DNA of 64,000 nt from Streptomyces lydicus (GTDB lineage: Bacteria > Actinomycetota > Actinomycetes > Streptomycetales > Streptomycetaceae). The DNA is taken from positions 1,054,001 to 1,118,000 of the forward strand of contig NZ_RDTE01000003.1 in assembly GCF_004125265.1 (NCBI RefSeq), given 5' to 3'. The translations under genes and the position numbers were made by a program. Shown in pieces: positions 1 through 9,009 of this stretch. Every line of letters begins with the position of its first letter. The first letter of the stretch is position 1. The notes beneath the pieces are model-generated. The model did no database searches, was not told where the DNA came from, and was given only the letters and a program-made list of their open reading frames with translations.

Positions 1-1
1 A

Positions 2-757
2 AGCGTGCTGCTCACCGGCGTTCTGTACCTCCTGATGATGTTCGTCCAGACCATCGGGTTCGGCACCGACGGCACGGGGGTGAAGGAGTTCGCCGGGGCG
101 GAATCGGCACTGGTGACGCTCTCCGACGACTACCTCGGCACCTGGTTCTCGCTCGTCATCGCCTTCACCGCGGTCGCCTCCGCCTTCGCCGCCGCGCTGT
201 CCTCGTCCGCCGCCGCGGCCCGGATGGTCTCGGCGCTGGCCCGGGACGGCTTCGGTCCGGCCCAGCTCGCCCGCACCGGGCCGGTCACCGGCGCCCCCAC
301 CAGGGCCCTGTGGCTGTGCGCTGCCCTGGCCGCCGCGCTCACGGCCGTCATGTACGGCCTGGGCACCACCGCCTTCGACACCTACTACTGGTACGCGACC
401 ATCGGCGTGCTGTGCGTCCTGGTCGTCTACGCGGTGGCCGGTGCCGGCGTGATCGTCTTCACCCTCTCGCGCCGCGGCGCCATCCCCCGCCGCGAACTGG
501 TCATCCCGCTCGCCGGTCTGGGCTACCTCTGCTTCGTCTTCTACCGGCAGTCCACCGGCCAGGGCGCGCCCTACACCTACTTCCCCTGGATCGCCGCCGC
601 CTGGTGCGCGACAGGACTCGCCGTGGTCCTGTTCGCCCCCTCCCTCGCCGAGCGCATCGGCGCCCGTCTCACCAGTGAACTGAACGGAGGCCGGGGCCCC
701 CGCCAGGAGCAGCGCCCGGAGCCTCCGGCCGCCGACAGCATGAAGGTGATCTCATGA
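2..757 (+). CDS. Amino-acid permease (APC superfamily), C-terminal part
   Basis: The reading frame is open from the window edge, so the N-terminal half of this transporter is missing. The visible 250 or so residues hold several hydrophobic segments (around residues 1-20, 45-70, 95-115, 125-155, 160-180 and 190-215), with an Ala/Ser-rich stretch between residues 55 and 75, followed by a hydrophilic C-terminal tail. This layout fits the last helices of an APC-type amino-acid or polyamine permease. The stop codon overlaps the start of the glutamine-synthetase-like gene (ATGA), so the two are translationally coupled. The likely role is uptake of the substrate used by the next three enzymes. The exact substrate cannot be told from the sequence. 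Confidence 0.75.
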   Translation, partial: SVLLTGVLYLLMMFVQTIGFGTDGTGVKEFAGAESALVTLSDDYLGTWFSLVIAFTAVASAFAAALSSSAAAARMVSALARDGFGPAQLARTGPVTGAPTRALWLCAALAAALTAVMYGLGTTAFDTYYWYATIGVLCVLVVYAVAGAGVIVFTLSRRGAIPRRELVIPLAGLGYLCFVFYRQSTGQGAPYTYFPWIAAAWCATGLAVVLFAPSLAERIGARLTSELNGGRGPRQEQRPEPPAADSMKVIS

Positions 758-2070
758 CTCCCCGCGCCGACGACTACGCGACCGTCTTCGTCGCCACCTG
801 CGATCTGGCCGGTCAGGTACGGGGACGTGCCGTACCGCCCTCGGAACACGACGCGGTCCTGCGCAGCGGTACCGGCTGGGTTCCCGCGAACCTCGCGATC
901 TCCTCGTTCGGCCCGATCGCCCCCGACAACGTCTTCGGCTCCCGGGGCGACCTGCGGCTGCTCCCCGACGCCGGCACCGCGGTCGGCATCCCGGCGGACG
1001 GCACGGACGGCAGCGCTCCGGGGATGCTGCTCTACCTCGCCGACCAGACGCTGCCGGACGGACAGCCCTGGGCATGCTGCCCGCGCACCTTCCTGCGGGA
1101 CGCCCTCGCGGAGCTGCGCGAACGGACCGGCCTGGAGGTCACCGCCGCGTTCGAGCACGAATTCGTGCTGGAAGGCCTGCCCGCGAGTGCGCCGTTCTCG
1201 CTCCGGCGCTTCCGGGAGGCCGAGCCCTTCGGATCCGATCTGGTACGGCTGCTGGAGCACACCGGCCTCGAACCGGAGACGTGGATTCCGGAGTACGGCG
1301 ACGGCCAGTTCGAAGTCACCCTGCGCCCTGCCGCTGCCGCGGTCGCCGCCGACCGGGCCGTCCTCCTCAGGGAGCTCGTCCGCGACCTGGCCCGCCGTCG
1401 CGGCCTGCCGGTCACCTTCGCCCCGCTCCTGGACATCAACGGTGTGGGCAACGGCGTGCACCTCCACCTGAGTCTGCGCGACGCCGACGGCCGCCCCGCG
1501 CTGTACGACCCGGAGCGTCCCGGCCGGCTCTCCGCCCTCGGCGCCCGATTCAGCGCCGGCGTCCTGGCCCATGCCCCGGCGCTCACGGCCCTCACCGCGC
1601 CGAGCCCGGTGTCCTTCCTGCGCCTGACCCCGGACCGCTGGAGCGCCGCCGGGGCGTTCCTGGCCGAGCGCAACCGCGAGGCGCTGCTGCGCATCTGCCC
1701 CACCACCGAGCTCGCCGGCTCCGGCCCCGCCGCCCAGTTCAACCTCGAATACCGGGCCGCCGACGCCACGGCCAACCCCTGGCTCGCCCTGGCCGTCCTC
1801 GTCCGGGCCGGCCTGGCCGGTCTCACCGGGGACCACGACGAGCCCACCGTGTGGGCCGAGGACACCGACCGGTCCGCTCTCGCGTCGGCGCCGCGCCTGC
1901 CCGCCACCCTGGAGGAGGCCCTGGAAGCCCTGGAGAAGGACCACGTCGTCCGCTCCTGGTTCGACCCATGCCTGCTGGCCACGCACCTCTCGGTCAAACG
2001 CTCCGAACTCGCCCAGCTGGACGGTCTGGACGACGCCGCCCGCATTCGGAAGGTCCGCAATGTCTACTGA
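754..2070 (+). CDS. Glutamine synthetase-like ligase (GlnA family)
   Basis: A 438-residue protein of the class I glutamine synthetase superfamily, close to the usual 440-470 residues. Recognisable parts are an N-terminal beta-grasp region, a metal-binding stretch with FEHEF near residue 130, the NGVGNGVHLHLS segment near residue 230 and the FNLEYRAADATANPW segment near residue 330. In actinomycetes many such paralogues are gamma-glutamyl-amine ligases rather than true glutamine synthetases. The setting beside a permease and two amidohydrolases supports a catabolic gamma-glutamylation role, which is inferred. The start ATG overlaps the permease stop, and the end overlaps the next gene by 11 bases, so this is one operon. 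Confidence 0.85.
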   Translation: MTPRADDYATVFVATCDLAGQVRGRAVPPSEHDAVLRSGTGWVPANLAISSFGPIAPDNVFGSRGDLRLLPDAGTAVGIPADGTDGSAPGMLLYLADQTLPDGQPWACCPRTFLRDALAELRERTGLEVTAAFEHEFVLEGLPASAPFSLRRFREAEPFGSDLVRLLEHTGLEPETWIPEYGDGQFEVTLRPAAAAVAADRAVLLRELVRDLARRRGLPVTFAPLLDINGVGNGVHLHLSLRDADGRPALYDPERPGRLSALGARFSAGVLAHAPALTALTAPSPVSFLRLTPDRWSAAGAFLAERNREALLRICPTTELAGSGPAAQFNLEYRAADATANPWLALAVLVRAGLAGLTGDHDEPTVWAEDTDRSALASAPRLPATLEEALEALEKDHVVRSWFDPCLLATHLSVKRSELAQLDGLDDAARIRKVRNVY

Positions 2071-3208
2071 ACGGCTCCTCGCGGAGATCACCCGGCTCCC
2101 CCTGGTGGACCACCACGTCCACGGCGCCCTCCGCCACGACGCCGACCGCGCCGCCCTGGAGCAGATGCTCACCGAGTCCGACCGCCCGATCCCGCCGTGG
2201 ATGACCCAGTTCGACTCGCAGATCGGCTTCGCCGTCCGCCGCTGGTGCGCCCCGGTCCTCGGCCTCGAACCGCACGCCGCCCCCGAGGCCTACCTGGCCA
2301 GGCGCGCCGAACTCGGAACCGACGAGGTCAACCGCAGACTGCTCGAAGCCTCGGGCATCGGCCACTACCTCCTGGAGACCGGCTACAAGGGGGAGGACAT
2401 CCTCGGGCTCCAGGGCATGGCGGACGCCTCGGGGCGCCCTGTCGACGAGGTGGTGCGCCTGGAAACCGTACTGGAGGACGTGGTGCGCGACGGGGTCACC
2501 GCCGACGGGCTCCCCGACCGGTTCCGGGCGGTCCTGGCCGCGCGCACGGTCACCGCGGTCGGCCTCAAGAGCATCATCGCCTACCGTCACGGCTTCGACT
2601 TCGACCCCGGACGCCCCGACGACCGCGAGGTGACCGCCGCCGCGGGCGCCTGGCTCGCCGAGTACGAAGCCACCGGCACCCTCCGCGTGAGCCACCCGGT
2701 ACTGCTGCGCTTCGCCCTGTGGTGCGGCGTCGACCGCGGTCTGCCGATCCAGCTGCACGCCGGATACGGCGACCCGGACGTCGAACTCCACCGCTGCGAC
2801 CCACTGTTGCTCACCCGGTTCATCAAGAACGTGGAGCCACACGGCACCGACCTACTGCTGTTGCACTGCTACCCCTTCCAGCGCAACGCGGGCTACCTCG
2901 CCCAGGTGTTCCCGCACGTCTACTTCGACGTCGGACTCGGCATCAACTACACCGGCGTACGCTCCGACGCCGTCATCGCCGAATCGCTGGAGCTCGCCCC
3001 CTTCGCCAAGATCCTCTTCTCCTCCGACGCCTGGGGGCCGCCGGAACTGCACCACCTCGGCGCCCTGCTGTGGCGTCGCGGCATGGCCAAGGCCATCGCC
3101 GCATGGACCGAGAGCGGGGAGTGGGACGTAGGAGAAGCCCTCAAGGTGGTGCGCATGACGGGCCACGACAACGCCCGCCGCGTCTACCGTCTGGAGGACC
3201 GGACATGA
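2060..3208 (+). CDS. Amidohydrolase family 2 metal-dependent hydrolase
   Basis: A 382-residue protein of the amidohydrolase 2 group (TIM-barrel hydrolases and decarboxylases). The N-terminal VDHHVHG motif around residue 17 is the HxH metal site. QLHAGYG near residue 230 and LLLHCYPF near residue 262 carry the next His ligands, and FSSDAWG near residue 315 carries the conserved Asp. It overlaps the glutamine-synthetase-like gene by 11 bases. The pairing of an amidohydrolase of this type with a glutamine-synthetase-like enzyme matches the two halves of the fungal fusion protein FluG, here as separate genes in the other order. Substrate unknown; perhaps it hydrolyses a gamma-glutamylated compound made by its neighbour. 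Confidence 0.82.
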   Translation: MSTERLLAEITRLPLVDHHVHGALRHDADRAALEQMLTESDRPIPPWMTQFDSQIGFAVRRWCAPVLGLEPHAAPEAYLARRAELGTDEVNRRLLEASGIGHYLLETGYKGEDILGLQGMADASGRPVDEVVRLETVLEDVVRDGVTADGLPDRFRAVLAARTVTAVGLKSIIAYRHGFDFDPGRPDDREVTAAAGAWLAEYEATGTLRVSHPVLLRFALWCGVDRGLPIQLHAGYGDPDVELHRCDPLLLTRFIKNVEPHGTDLLLLHCYPFQRNAGYLAQVFPHVYFDVGLGINYTGVRSDAVIAESLELAPFAKILFSSDAWGPPELHHLGALLWRRGMAKAIAAWTESGEWDVGEALKVVRMTGHDNARRVYRLEDRT

Positions 3209-4371
3209 CCGGCATGACCGGCCACCTGGCCGCGCTGGCCGCCGCGCTCGACGAGGAACTGCCGGCCGCCGCGGCACTGCGCCATCGCCTCCACGCCCGC
3301 CCCTGCCTGTCCGGCGCCGAAGCCCCCACCCGCGACCTGGTGCTCGCCGCACTGCCCGCGGGCTCCGCCACCCAGGTCGCCGACACCGGCGCCGTCCTCC
3401 GGATCGGCGGACCGGGCCCCGCCGTCGCCGTCCGCGCCGAACTCGACGCCCTCGCGGTACAGGAGAAGAGCGGCGCGGCATGGGCGTCCGCACACCCCGG
3501 CCTCATGCACGCCTGCGGCCACGACGTCCATCTGGCCGCGCTCACCGCGCTGGCCCGGGCCGTCGACCGCACCGGCGGCCCTGCCCCCCTGCTGGCCGTC
3601 CTGCAACCGAGGGAGGAGACCTACCCCTCCGGAGCCCGGGACATCGTCGAGGACGGCATCCTCGACCGGGAGCAGTGCCGGGCGGTGATCGGAGCGCATG
3701 TGCAGCCTCTGCTGCCGGCCGGCACCGTCGCCTGCACCCCCGGCGGCGTCAACGCCTCGGCCGACGAGTTCACGATCACGGTGCGGGGCCGCAGCGGCCA
3801 CGCCGCCTACCCACACCTCACCCGCGATCCCGTCGTCGCCCTGGCCCATGTCGTCGTCGCCCTGCAGAGCCTGGTCAGCCGCGGTACCGACCCCATGTCG
3901 CACGTGGTGCTCACGGTCGGCACGCTCGCGGCCGGTACCGCCGCCAACGTCATCCCCGGCACCGCCGAGGCCCGCGGCACCCTGCGCGCACTGGGCACCG
4001 ACGACCGCGAAATGCTGCACACCCGGCTGGCCGAGGTCGCCGCACTGGTGGCACAGACCCATGGCTGCACCGCGCAGACCGACATCATCCGCGGCGAGCC
4101 CGTCCTCGACAACGACCCGGCGCTGACCGCCGCCACAAAACCGCTGCTCGACACGCTCGGCCTGAGCGCCGGAGACGATCTGCGCTCCGCCGGCTCCGAC
4201 GACTTCTCCTTCTTCTGCGCGCATCTGCCGTCCCTGATGCTGTTCGTCGGCACCCACGGCGGCACCGAACAACTGCATTCGCCCACGTTCCTGCCCCCCG
4301 ACGAGCGGATCCGCGACATCGCCCACGCCATGCTCGCCGGCTACCTGGCCGCCGCGGAACAGCTCGCCTGA
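3205..4371 (+). CDS. M20-family amidohydrolase (aminoacylase/hippurate-hydrolase type)
   Basis: A 388-residue M20D-type metallohydrolase that releases amino acids or amines from N-acyl or amide substrates. MHACGHDVH near residue 101 supplies metal ligands. QPREE near residue 134 supplies the catalytic Glu, with Arg where the family usually has Ala. GRSGHAAYPH near residue 195 belongs to the dimerisation lid, and GSDDFSFF near residue 332 is the late metal-ligand region. The ATG overlaps the previous stop (ATGA), making it the fourth coupled gene of the operon. A second start four codons downstream is possible. The substrate is not identifiable. Confidence 0.85.
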   Translation: MTGMTGHLAALAAALDEELPAAAALRHRLHARPCLSGAEAPTRDLVLAALPAGSATQVADTGAVLRIGGPGPAVAVRAELDALAVQEKSGAAWASAHPGLMHACGHDVHLAALTALARAVDRTGGPAPLLAVLQPREETYPSGARDIVEDGILDREQCRAVIGAHVQPLLPAGTVACTPGGVNASADEFTITVRGRSGHAAYPHLTRDPVVALAHVVVALQSLVSRGTDPMSHVVLTVGTLAAGTAANVIPGTAEARGTLRALGTDDREMLHTRLAEVAALVAQTHGCTAQTDIIRGEPVLDNDPALTAATKPLLDTLGLSAGDDLRSAGSDDFSFFCAHLPSLMLFVGTHGGTEQLHSPTFLPPDERIRDIAHAMLAGYLAAAEQLA

Positions 4372-4834
4372 ACAGCTCACCTGAACTCCCCACCGCCTTC
4401 GCACCCTTCACCCACCTCCGCGCCTCGCGCCTCGGCGCCTCCGCCCCCGCCCGGCTGACGTCCCGTGACATCACCGCGCACGCGCCCTCACTCACAACGC
4501 CTGCGCCTGCACCTGCACCTGCACCTGCACCTGCACCTGGCTGAGGTGTGGCCCGCGCTGCCGGTGTAGGTCGGTGGAACGACTTCTGGCCGGGGACTGG
4601 CTTGTTGCCCCGGCCGACGCCGGACGGGGACAGCGAGGGTGCCGCCGACGCCGAGGCAGCCAGGTCCGGAACTCCCGGATGTCGGCAGGCACTCCAGAAA
4701 CTCCGTGTATGTCGCCCGGCCGCACCACCCGATCAGTGCCCGAACCGAAACTGCCCAGTGATCGACACAACTTCTGGGGAAAACACCTAGACTGCCCGCG
4801 TTCAGAGTCGACACAGGGAAGGAATCACAACGGT
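4372..4834 (+). other. Non-coding gap after the hydrolase operon
   Basis: About 460 bases with no convincing gene. Short frames here have no homology I recognise. It holds the CTGCAC repeat listed separately and, just before the next gene, a GGAAGGA ribosome binding site around 4817-4823. A promoter for the MaoC-like gene should lie in the second half, but no clear boxes stand out. Confidence 0.5.
4501..4540. repeat. CTGCAC hexamer tandem repeat
   Basis: One CTGCGC followed by five exact CTGCAC units and a partial CTGG. A six-base period would keep the frame if translated, but no real gene covers it. It is a simple-sequence tract that can vary in length by slippage. No function is visible. 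Confidence 0.9.
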
Positions 4835-5329
4835 ATGGTTCAGGCCACCGATGAGCAGTTGTTGACCACCCCGATCGACCAGCGCTACTTCGAAGACTAC
4901 GTGCCGGGTTCGACCTATGTGTTCGGCACCGCGACCGTCGACGAGAAGCAAATCGTCGAGTTCGCCAAGGAATACGACCCGCAGTTCTTTCACGTCGATC
5001 CGGTCGCCGCTGCCGACGGGCCGTTCGGCGGCCTGATCGCGAGCGGTTGGCAGACCGCGGCGCTGATGATGCGGCTGTTCGCCCGGCACTACCTGTCCAG
5101 CGTGGCGAGCCTGGGTGGCCCCGGCGCGGACGACCTGCGCTGGCTGCGCCCCGTCCGCCCGGGCGATGTACTGACCCTTCGCGTCACCGTGCTGGAGGCC
5201 AAGGCCTCGAACTCCAAGCCCGATCGTGGACTCGTCCGCTCGCTCGCCGAGCTGCTCGACCCGGTGGGCGAACCCGTCTTCAAAGCCACCGTGCTGAACC
5301 TCCTGCGCCGCCGCACCGCGGGCCACTGA
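4835..5329 (+). CDS. MaoC-like hotdog-fold hydratase/dehydratase
   Basis: A 164-residue single hotdog domain. The MaoC signature is present: AKEYDPQFFHVDP around residues 43-55 gives the Asp and His of the hydratase site, followed by FGGLIASGWQTAAL. This family adds water to, or removes it from, acyl-CoA thioesters, such as (R)-specific enoyl-CoA hydratases. The ATG at 4835 is chosen because GGAAGGA lies about 11 bases upstream and because the protein then begins at the normal family position. It stands alone, with gaps on both sides, so its pathway is not shown by context. Confidence 0.8.
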   Translation: MVQATDEQLLTTPIDQRYFEDYVPGSTYVFGTATVDEKQIVEFAKEYDPQFFHVDPVAAADGPFGGLIASGWQTAALMMRLFARHYLSSVASLGGPGADDLRWLRPVRPGDVLTLRVTVLEAKASNSKPDRGLVRSLAELLDPVGEPVFKATVLNLLRRRTAGH

Positions 5330-5719
5330 ACCCGCCCTCTCCCGTCATTACTTCGGAGAGGCTTTAGTGGTGCTTGATGGCCGGGCCTGCCCGCCCGCGC
5401 CGGCGAATTCGGGAGTCAGCGGAAGTGAAAAGGTAAGAGCTGCCCCGCAAAAGTTCTTGGGTGCGGTCCATTCCGCGAACGATCATCGACGGAGGATGCA
5501 CTCATCTTCACGACACCCGCACGGTGCTCCGTTCCAACACGGCCATAGGAAGGGCAATCCAGTCGGTCACGTCCGGGGCAGAGGGCTTGCGAGGAGACGA
5601 ATCCATACGCGGGATTGCCCGGCGGAGTCGGTGGACGCACTTTCAGACCAGCGTGCAGCGACGCTTCTGCTACCGAGGGATCGGCTGCCGCCGGGACGCA
5701 GCACAGCCGTCAGGCCGGA
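5330..5719. other. Gap between MaoC-like gene and hypothetical gene
   Basis: About 390 bases without a supported gene. A short inverted repeat (CCTCTC at 5335-5340 pairing with GAGAGG at 5355-5360) sits directly after the MaoC stop and may be a weak terminator. The rest is unremarkable. Confidence 0.4.
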
Positions 5720-6433
5720 TCAATGCTTCCGGGGCTCCTTCTCCACCTGCCGCACCATGTTTCTCTTCGGAGGGCCGGCTTGGTCGAGAGTGAGCCACGC
5801 GGTGAGCGCAGCGTGCAGTTCGACGACGTCATCTCGGTGCAGCCTCGCACCACCGTGGCGGCTGGACAGACACACTCCATCCGCGGTAACCGAGTATCCG
5901 GAACCGGAAGGGGAATGCGCTGGTCCGGTGAGCTGTGCGCCCTTGCTGAGGAGGCGTCGCAGCTCAGCAGCGCGGGGTGTCAGGGCGGCGGGGGCCGGGC
6001 GTGGGGCGGGGACGGGGCCGCGGGGTCGGGCGGGCGCACCGATCGCGGCGTAGAAGGCGTGGATGGCGTCCTCAAGCTTCTGAGGTCGGGAGGGGGCGGC
6101 GCCGGCGAACTCACCGACCAGTTCCGGGGCGGCCGGGTCCCGGCGTTGGACTTGTTCATGGGCCAGCGGCGGTTCCTCGACCTGAAGCCGCACACATGCG
6201 GGCGGGATGAGCACCTCGTGGTAACCGCGGCCCGTGTACTTGGCATGCAGGTTCCGCAGATTCATCATGCGGGCATGTACGGGGTTCTCGCCGCTCGGCA
6301 TCTGTGGCCGCGAGGCCCTGCCGAGCTGCCCGTACAGCCCGCTGGCCAGATGCAGCCGCCCGGTCTGGGTGACCAGTGCCGTGGCCTGCCGCGTGCCATT
6401 TCCCAGCCGGAACCCCACCACCATCGTCGGCAT
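5720..6433 (-). CDS. Hypothetical protein, 237 aa
   Basis: I do not recognise a family. The start ATG at 6433 is well supported, because AGGAGG lies 5-6 bases upstream on the minus strand, although the frame stays open further upstream. The N-terminal half looks folded, with mixed hydrophobic and charged residues. A Pro/Ala-rich linker sits around residues 140-170, and a C-terminal segment of about 60 residues with conserved-looking DGVCLSSRHGGARL follows. There is no signal peptide or membrane helix. It is on the strand of the next two genes but about 200 bases downstream of them. Confidence 0.55.
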   Translation of the reverse strand: MPTMVVGFRLGNGTRQATALVTQTGRLHLASGLYGQLGRASRPQMPSGENPVHARMMNLRNLHAKYTGRGYHEVLIPPACVRLQVEEPPLAHEQVQRRDPAAPELVGEFAGAAPSRPQKLEDAIHAFYAAIGAPARPRGPVPAPRPAPAALTPRAAELRRLLSKGAQLTGPAHSPSGSGYSVTADGVCLSSRHGGARLHRDDVVELHAALTAWLTLDQAGPPKRNMVRQVEKEPRKH

Positions 6434-6629
6434 CGATCCTCCTAGCATCTCGACCAGGACCGTACCGGGTCCCCACGGGGCTGGCCTCCGCTTTGCCGAA
6501 CAGGGCACCGGGGGCGCGGAGCCAGGCCCACCGTTCGATTGATGAGCCCTGACAGCTCCTTGTCGTAGCCAGCGCGAACAAGGCGAAGCATGATGGTGGC
6601 GGTACAGGCCGGAGCGGCAGGCGGATGTG

Positions 6630-8114
6630 TCAGTGGAGCCTGGTGCGTGAGGGCTGCGTTCTGGTACCCGGACGGCGAGAGCCAGGGAGACGCTGGCGCG
6701 GAGAGGGCGGTGTTGCGGGGTCGAGGACGACAGCGCCGGCCTCACGGGCCAGGAGACGGTGCGTGCCTTCCCAGGTACGGGTTCTGCCTCGGTCGCGGCG
6801 TTCTTCCCAGCGTTCCTGAAGACGCATGCCGGTGAAGATTGCGAAGGCGCAGAGGAGGATGGTCACGATCAGCGCGTAGATCGGCGTGTAGTGGCCGTCG
6901 AACATGGATCGGCGTTCGTCGACTTGGCGGGCGTTGATGCCGAAGAAGCCGAAGAGCAGGCTGAGGGTTCCGCTGACGGTGGTGACGAAGGTGACGGCGA
7001 CGACGGTGCGCACGCGGCGGCGGTCGGCGGCGCGTCGTTCCATGCTTTCGACCGAGGTGAGTTCTGCGGCGATGGCATTGTCCAGCCGGTTGAGCATCTG
7101 CCCGATGGTAGCTGCGCGTTCGGTGACTCCTATGGCGGCGAACAGTTCCTGGTGGAAGCTCTCGACGCGTAGGGCGGGGACGAGCAGGCCGATTTCCGCG
7201 CCGGCCTCGACGCTGTAGCTGAGTTCGACTTCGAGTTGGCTCAGCCCGTCGGAGATTTCCTCCAGCGTGGTGCGTCGATCGTGTGCATTACCTTGGTCGG
7301 CCGTGCGGTGTCGGAATCGGTGCACGTAGGTGTAGGCGACGGCACGGATCTCGCGGAGGCGGGCTGCGGAGCCAACGGCTTGCACAGCGGAAAGCAGGAC
7401 GCAGTTCTCGACGTAGTCCTGGTGGCCGCAGAGGAGGCTCACATACGGGCCCAGCGCGCCCACAGTGGTAGGACGCCGGTTGAGTTCGGCGGGGTAGCGG
7501 ATCGAGCTATGTTCGGCGCGGTAGGGCAGGTCGGTGCGGTAGATGACGCGCTGGACGATGTCGTCGTTCGGCGCCTGATCCGGTGTGTCGAGGCTATGGA
7601 AGACCAGTTGATGCCGTTCTGGCAGAAACCCCGGAACCGTCCCGTCACCGTTCGGGCCGCAGCCGATCCGGTCCGCCGCGAGCTGTTCAAGCGGCAGGCC
7701 TGCACAGGTGACGCTGGCGTAGTACAGGTCCTCCAGCAGCGGGATGGCCTCGATGAACGTCCCGGGTACATCCAAGGTCAGGGCGACGACTACTTGGCCT
7801 GAGGGGACAAGGAAGTGCCACAGCTGCGCTGAGACCGCTTCACCGACGCACCAGCGCTGACAGGCAAGGCTGGAGCAGTCGAGCGATTCATGTCTGAGCA
7901 CCCGTGGCAATTGCTGGTCGGATGTGTTGTAGTACCTCGCCAGCCGCCCCAGGTTGAGGACGTCCCCTGGACGTCCCGCGGCCTGACCAACCTTGGCAGG
8001 GTCATAGGTCCAGGGGGTCGCGTAGACGGTTGTCAGGCGCAGATTCTCCCTGGAGGCGTAGGGATCGAAAGGTAACGGGTTCTGCCCGTCAGAGAGCGTG
8101 CCAGCGCCGCTCAC
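6630..8114 (-). CDS. Two-TM CorA-like membrane protein
   Basis: A 494-residue protein with a long soluble N-terminal region of about 370 residues. Two membrane helices follow near the C-terminus (roughly residues 375-395 and 410-430), joined by a short loop beginning GFFGIN. This two-helix end with a G-x-N loop is the layout of CorA-type Mg/Zn channels, where the loop is normally GMN. Here it is GIN, so the resemblance is one of topology and not proof of transport. An Arg-rich tail follows the last helix. The GTG start at 8114 lies inside the end of the upstream kinase gene (26-base overlap), so the two are co-translated. Function uncertain. Confidence 0.6.
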   Translation of the reverse strand: MSGAGTLSDGQNPLPFDPYASRENLRLTTVYATPWTYDPAKVGQAAGRPGDVLNLGRLARYYNTSDQQLPRVLRHESLDCSSLACQRWCVGEAVSAQLWHFLVPSGQVVVALTLDVPGTFIEAIPLLEDLYYASVTCAGLPLEQLAADRIGCGPNGDGTVPGFLPERHQLVFHSLDTPDQAPNDDIVQRVIYRTDLPYRAEHSSIRYPAELNRRPTTVGALGPYVSLLCGHQDYVENCVLLSAVQAVGSAARLREIRAVAYTYVHRFRHRTADQGNAHDRRTTLEEISDGLSQLEVELSYSVEAGAEIGLLVPALRVESFHQELFAAIGVTERAATIGQMLNRLDNAIAAELTSVESMERRAADRRRVRTVVAVTFVTTVSGTLSLLFGFFGINARQVDERRSMFDGHYTPIYALIVTILLCAFAIFTGMRLQERWEERRDRGRTRTWEGTHRLLAREAGAVVLDPATPPSPRQRLPGSRRPGTRTQPSRTRLH

Positions 8115-9009
8115 GGTCGTCCTTCCGTAGCGAGTCCATGCGGAGGGCGAATTCTTCCGCTGCTGGACCGGAATGGGCGTTCTGCATCAGCCAGGTGGTC
8201 ATGCCCAGCTCCCGCACGGTGCGAAGCGCCTCGTATCCGTGCCAGTCGGTGACATCCCAGTCGTACGTTCGACAGAAGGCGGTGTAGTCGGTGGGCGACA
8301 GGCCGAACCTGTCGACGGCCGTAGCGGTCGGGATGAGATCCCAGGCGCGGGGGCCGATCGCGACCGCTTCGTAGTCGATGAGGAGCACCTGACCGTCGCG
8401 TGCCAGCAGATTCCCCCGGTGGGCATCTCCGTGGATCAGGCCTCCGGCATCCTCAGCCATGATGCTGCGGAAAGCCGATTCGCTGCGGTCGCACGCTTCG
8501 GCGAGGAACTCGACATCCTGCCGTTGGACTCCCTGGGCAAGCGCGAGACGGCGCCGCATGATCGGGAAGGGATCGAGTACGGGAAGAGGTAAGTCAGGGC
8601 GGGGCAACGCGTGGAGGTCACGCAGGAGGCCGGCGAGATCGACCACGCCGGGGTCGACCTGGCCCGGTGGCACATACTCCCAGAACGTAACGAGCCTGCC
8701 TTCCGCCTGGACTGGCTGCGGTAGTTCATCGCGGGTCCGGACAGCTGGGAAGTCCTGGGAAGCGAGCCAACGCGAGATCGCCAGCTCTTTGACCACCTTC
8801 CGCTTGATGTCTTCGGTAGCAGCCCGGGCCACTCGAACGACGACGCCCTCGGACGGCAGCGCGTAAATCGCGTTCTCGCCCAGCCGCAGCAGATCAACGT
8901 GCTGAGAATCCAGCCCCACTTGGCTGCATGCCGATGCCAGAGCCCGTGCTGCGCTCGCTTGCGTTAAACCCTCGCCATTCACGACAGCGTCCATCTTCCC
9001 AAGCCTCAT
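8089..9009 (-). CDS. Aminoglycoside phosphotransferase (APH)-fold kinase
   Basis: A 306-residue kinase-like protein. The catalytic loop HGDAHRGNLL (about residue 194) and the metal-binding LIDYE motif (about residue 212) are both intact, so phosphotransfer is plausible. An N-terminal VVVRVARA stretch near residue 58 may stand in for the ATP-lysine strand. APH-fold proteins phosphorylate antibiotics, choline, homoserine or other small molecules, and the substrate here is unknown. Codon 15 is TTA (8965-8967), which in Streptomyces needs the rare bldA leucyl-tRNA, so translation is probably developmentally timed. It overlaps the CorA-like gene by 26 bases. A start at Met6 is possible, and the TTA would still be inside. 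Confidence 0.8.
   Translation of the reverse strand: MRLGKMDAVVNGEGLTQASAARALASACSQVGLDSQHVDLLRLGENAIYALPSEGVVVRVARAATEDIKRKVVKELAISRWLASQDFPAVRTRDELPQPVQAEGRLVTFWEYVPPGQVDPGVVDLAGLLRDLHALPRPDLPLPVLDPFPIMRRRLALAQGVQRQDVEFLAEACDRSESAFRSIMAEDAGGLIHGDAHRGNLLARDGQVLLIDYEAVAIGPRAWDLIPTATAVDRFGLSPTDYTAFCRTYDWDVTDWHGYEALRTVRELGMTTWLMQNAHSGPAAEEFALRMDSLRKDDRERRWHAL

Noticed and set aside
577..2172. 531-codon frame on the minus strand opposite the glutamine-synthetase-like gene
   Set aside because: Composition is that of an antisense GC-rich frame, and the opposite strand encodes a clear enzyme.
4501..4540. CTGCAC repeat as a CRISPR-like or regulator-binding array
   Set aside because: The unit is six bases without spacers and is not near a promoter signal; a slippage tract is the simplest view.
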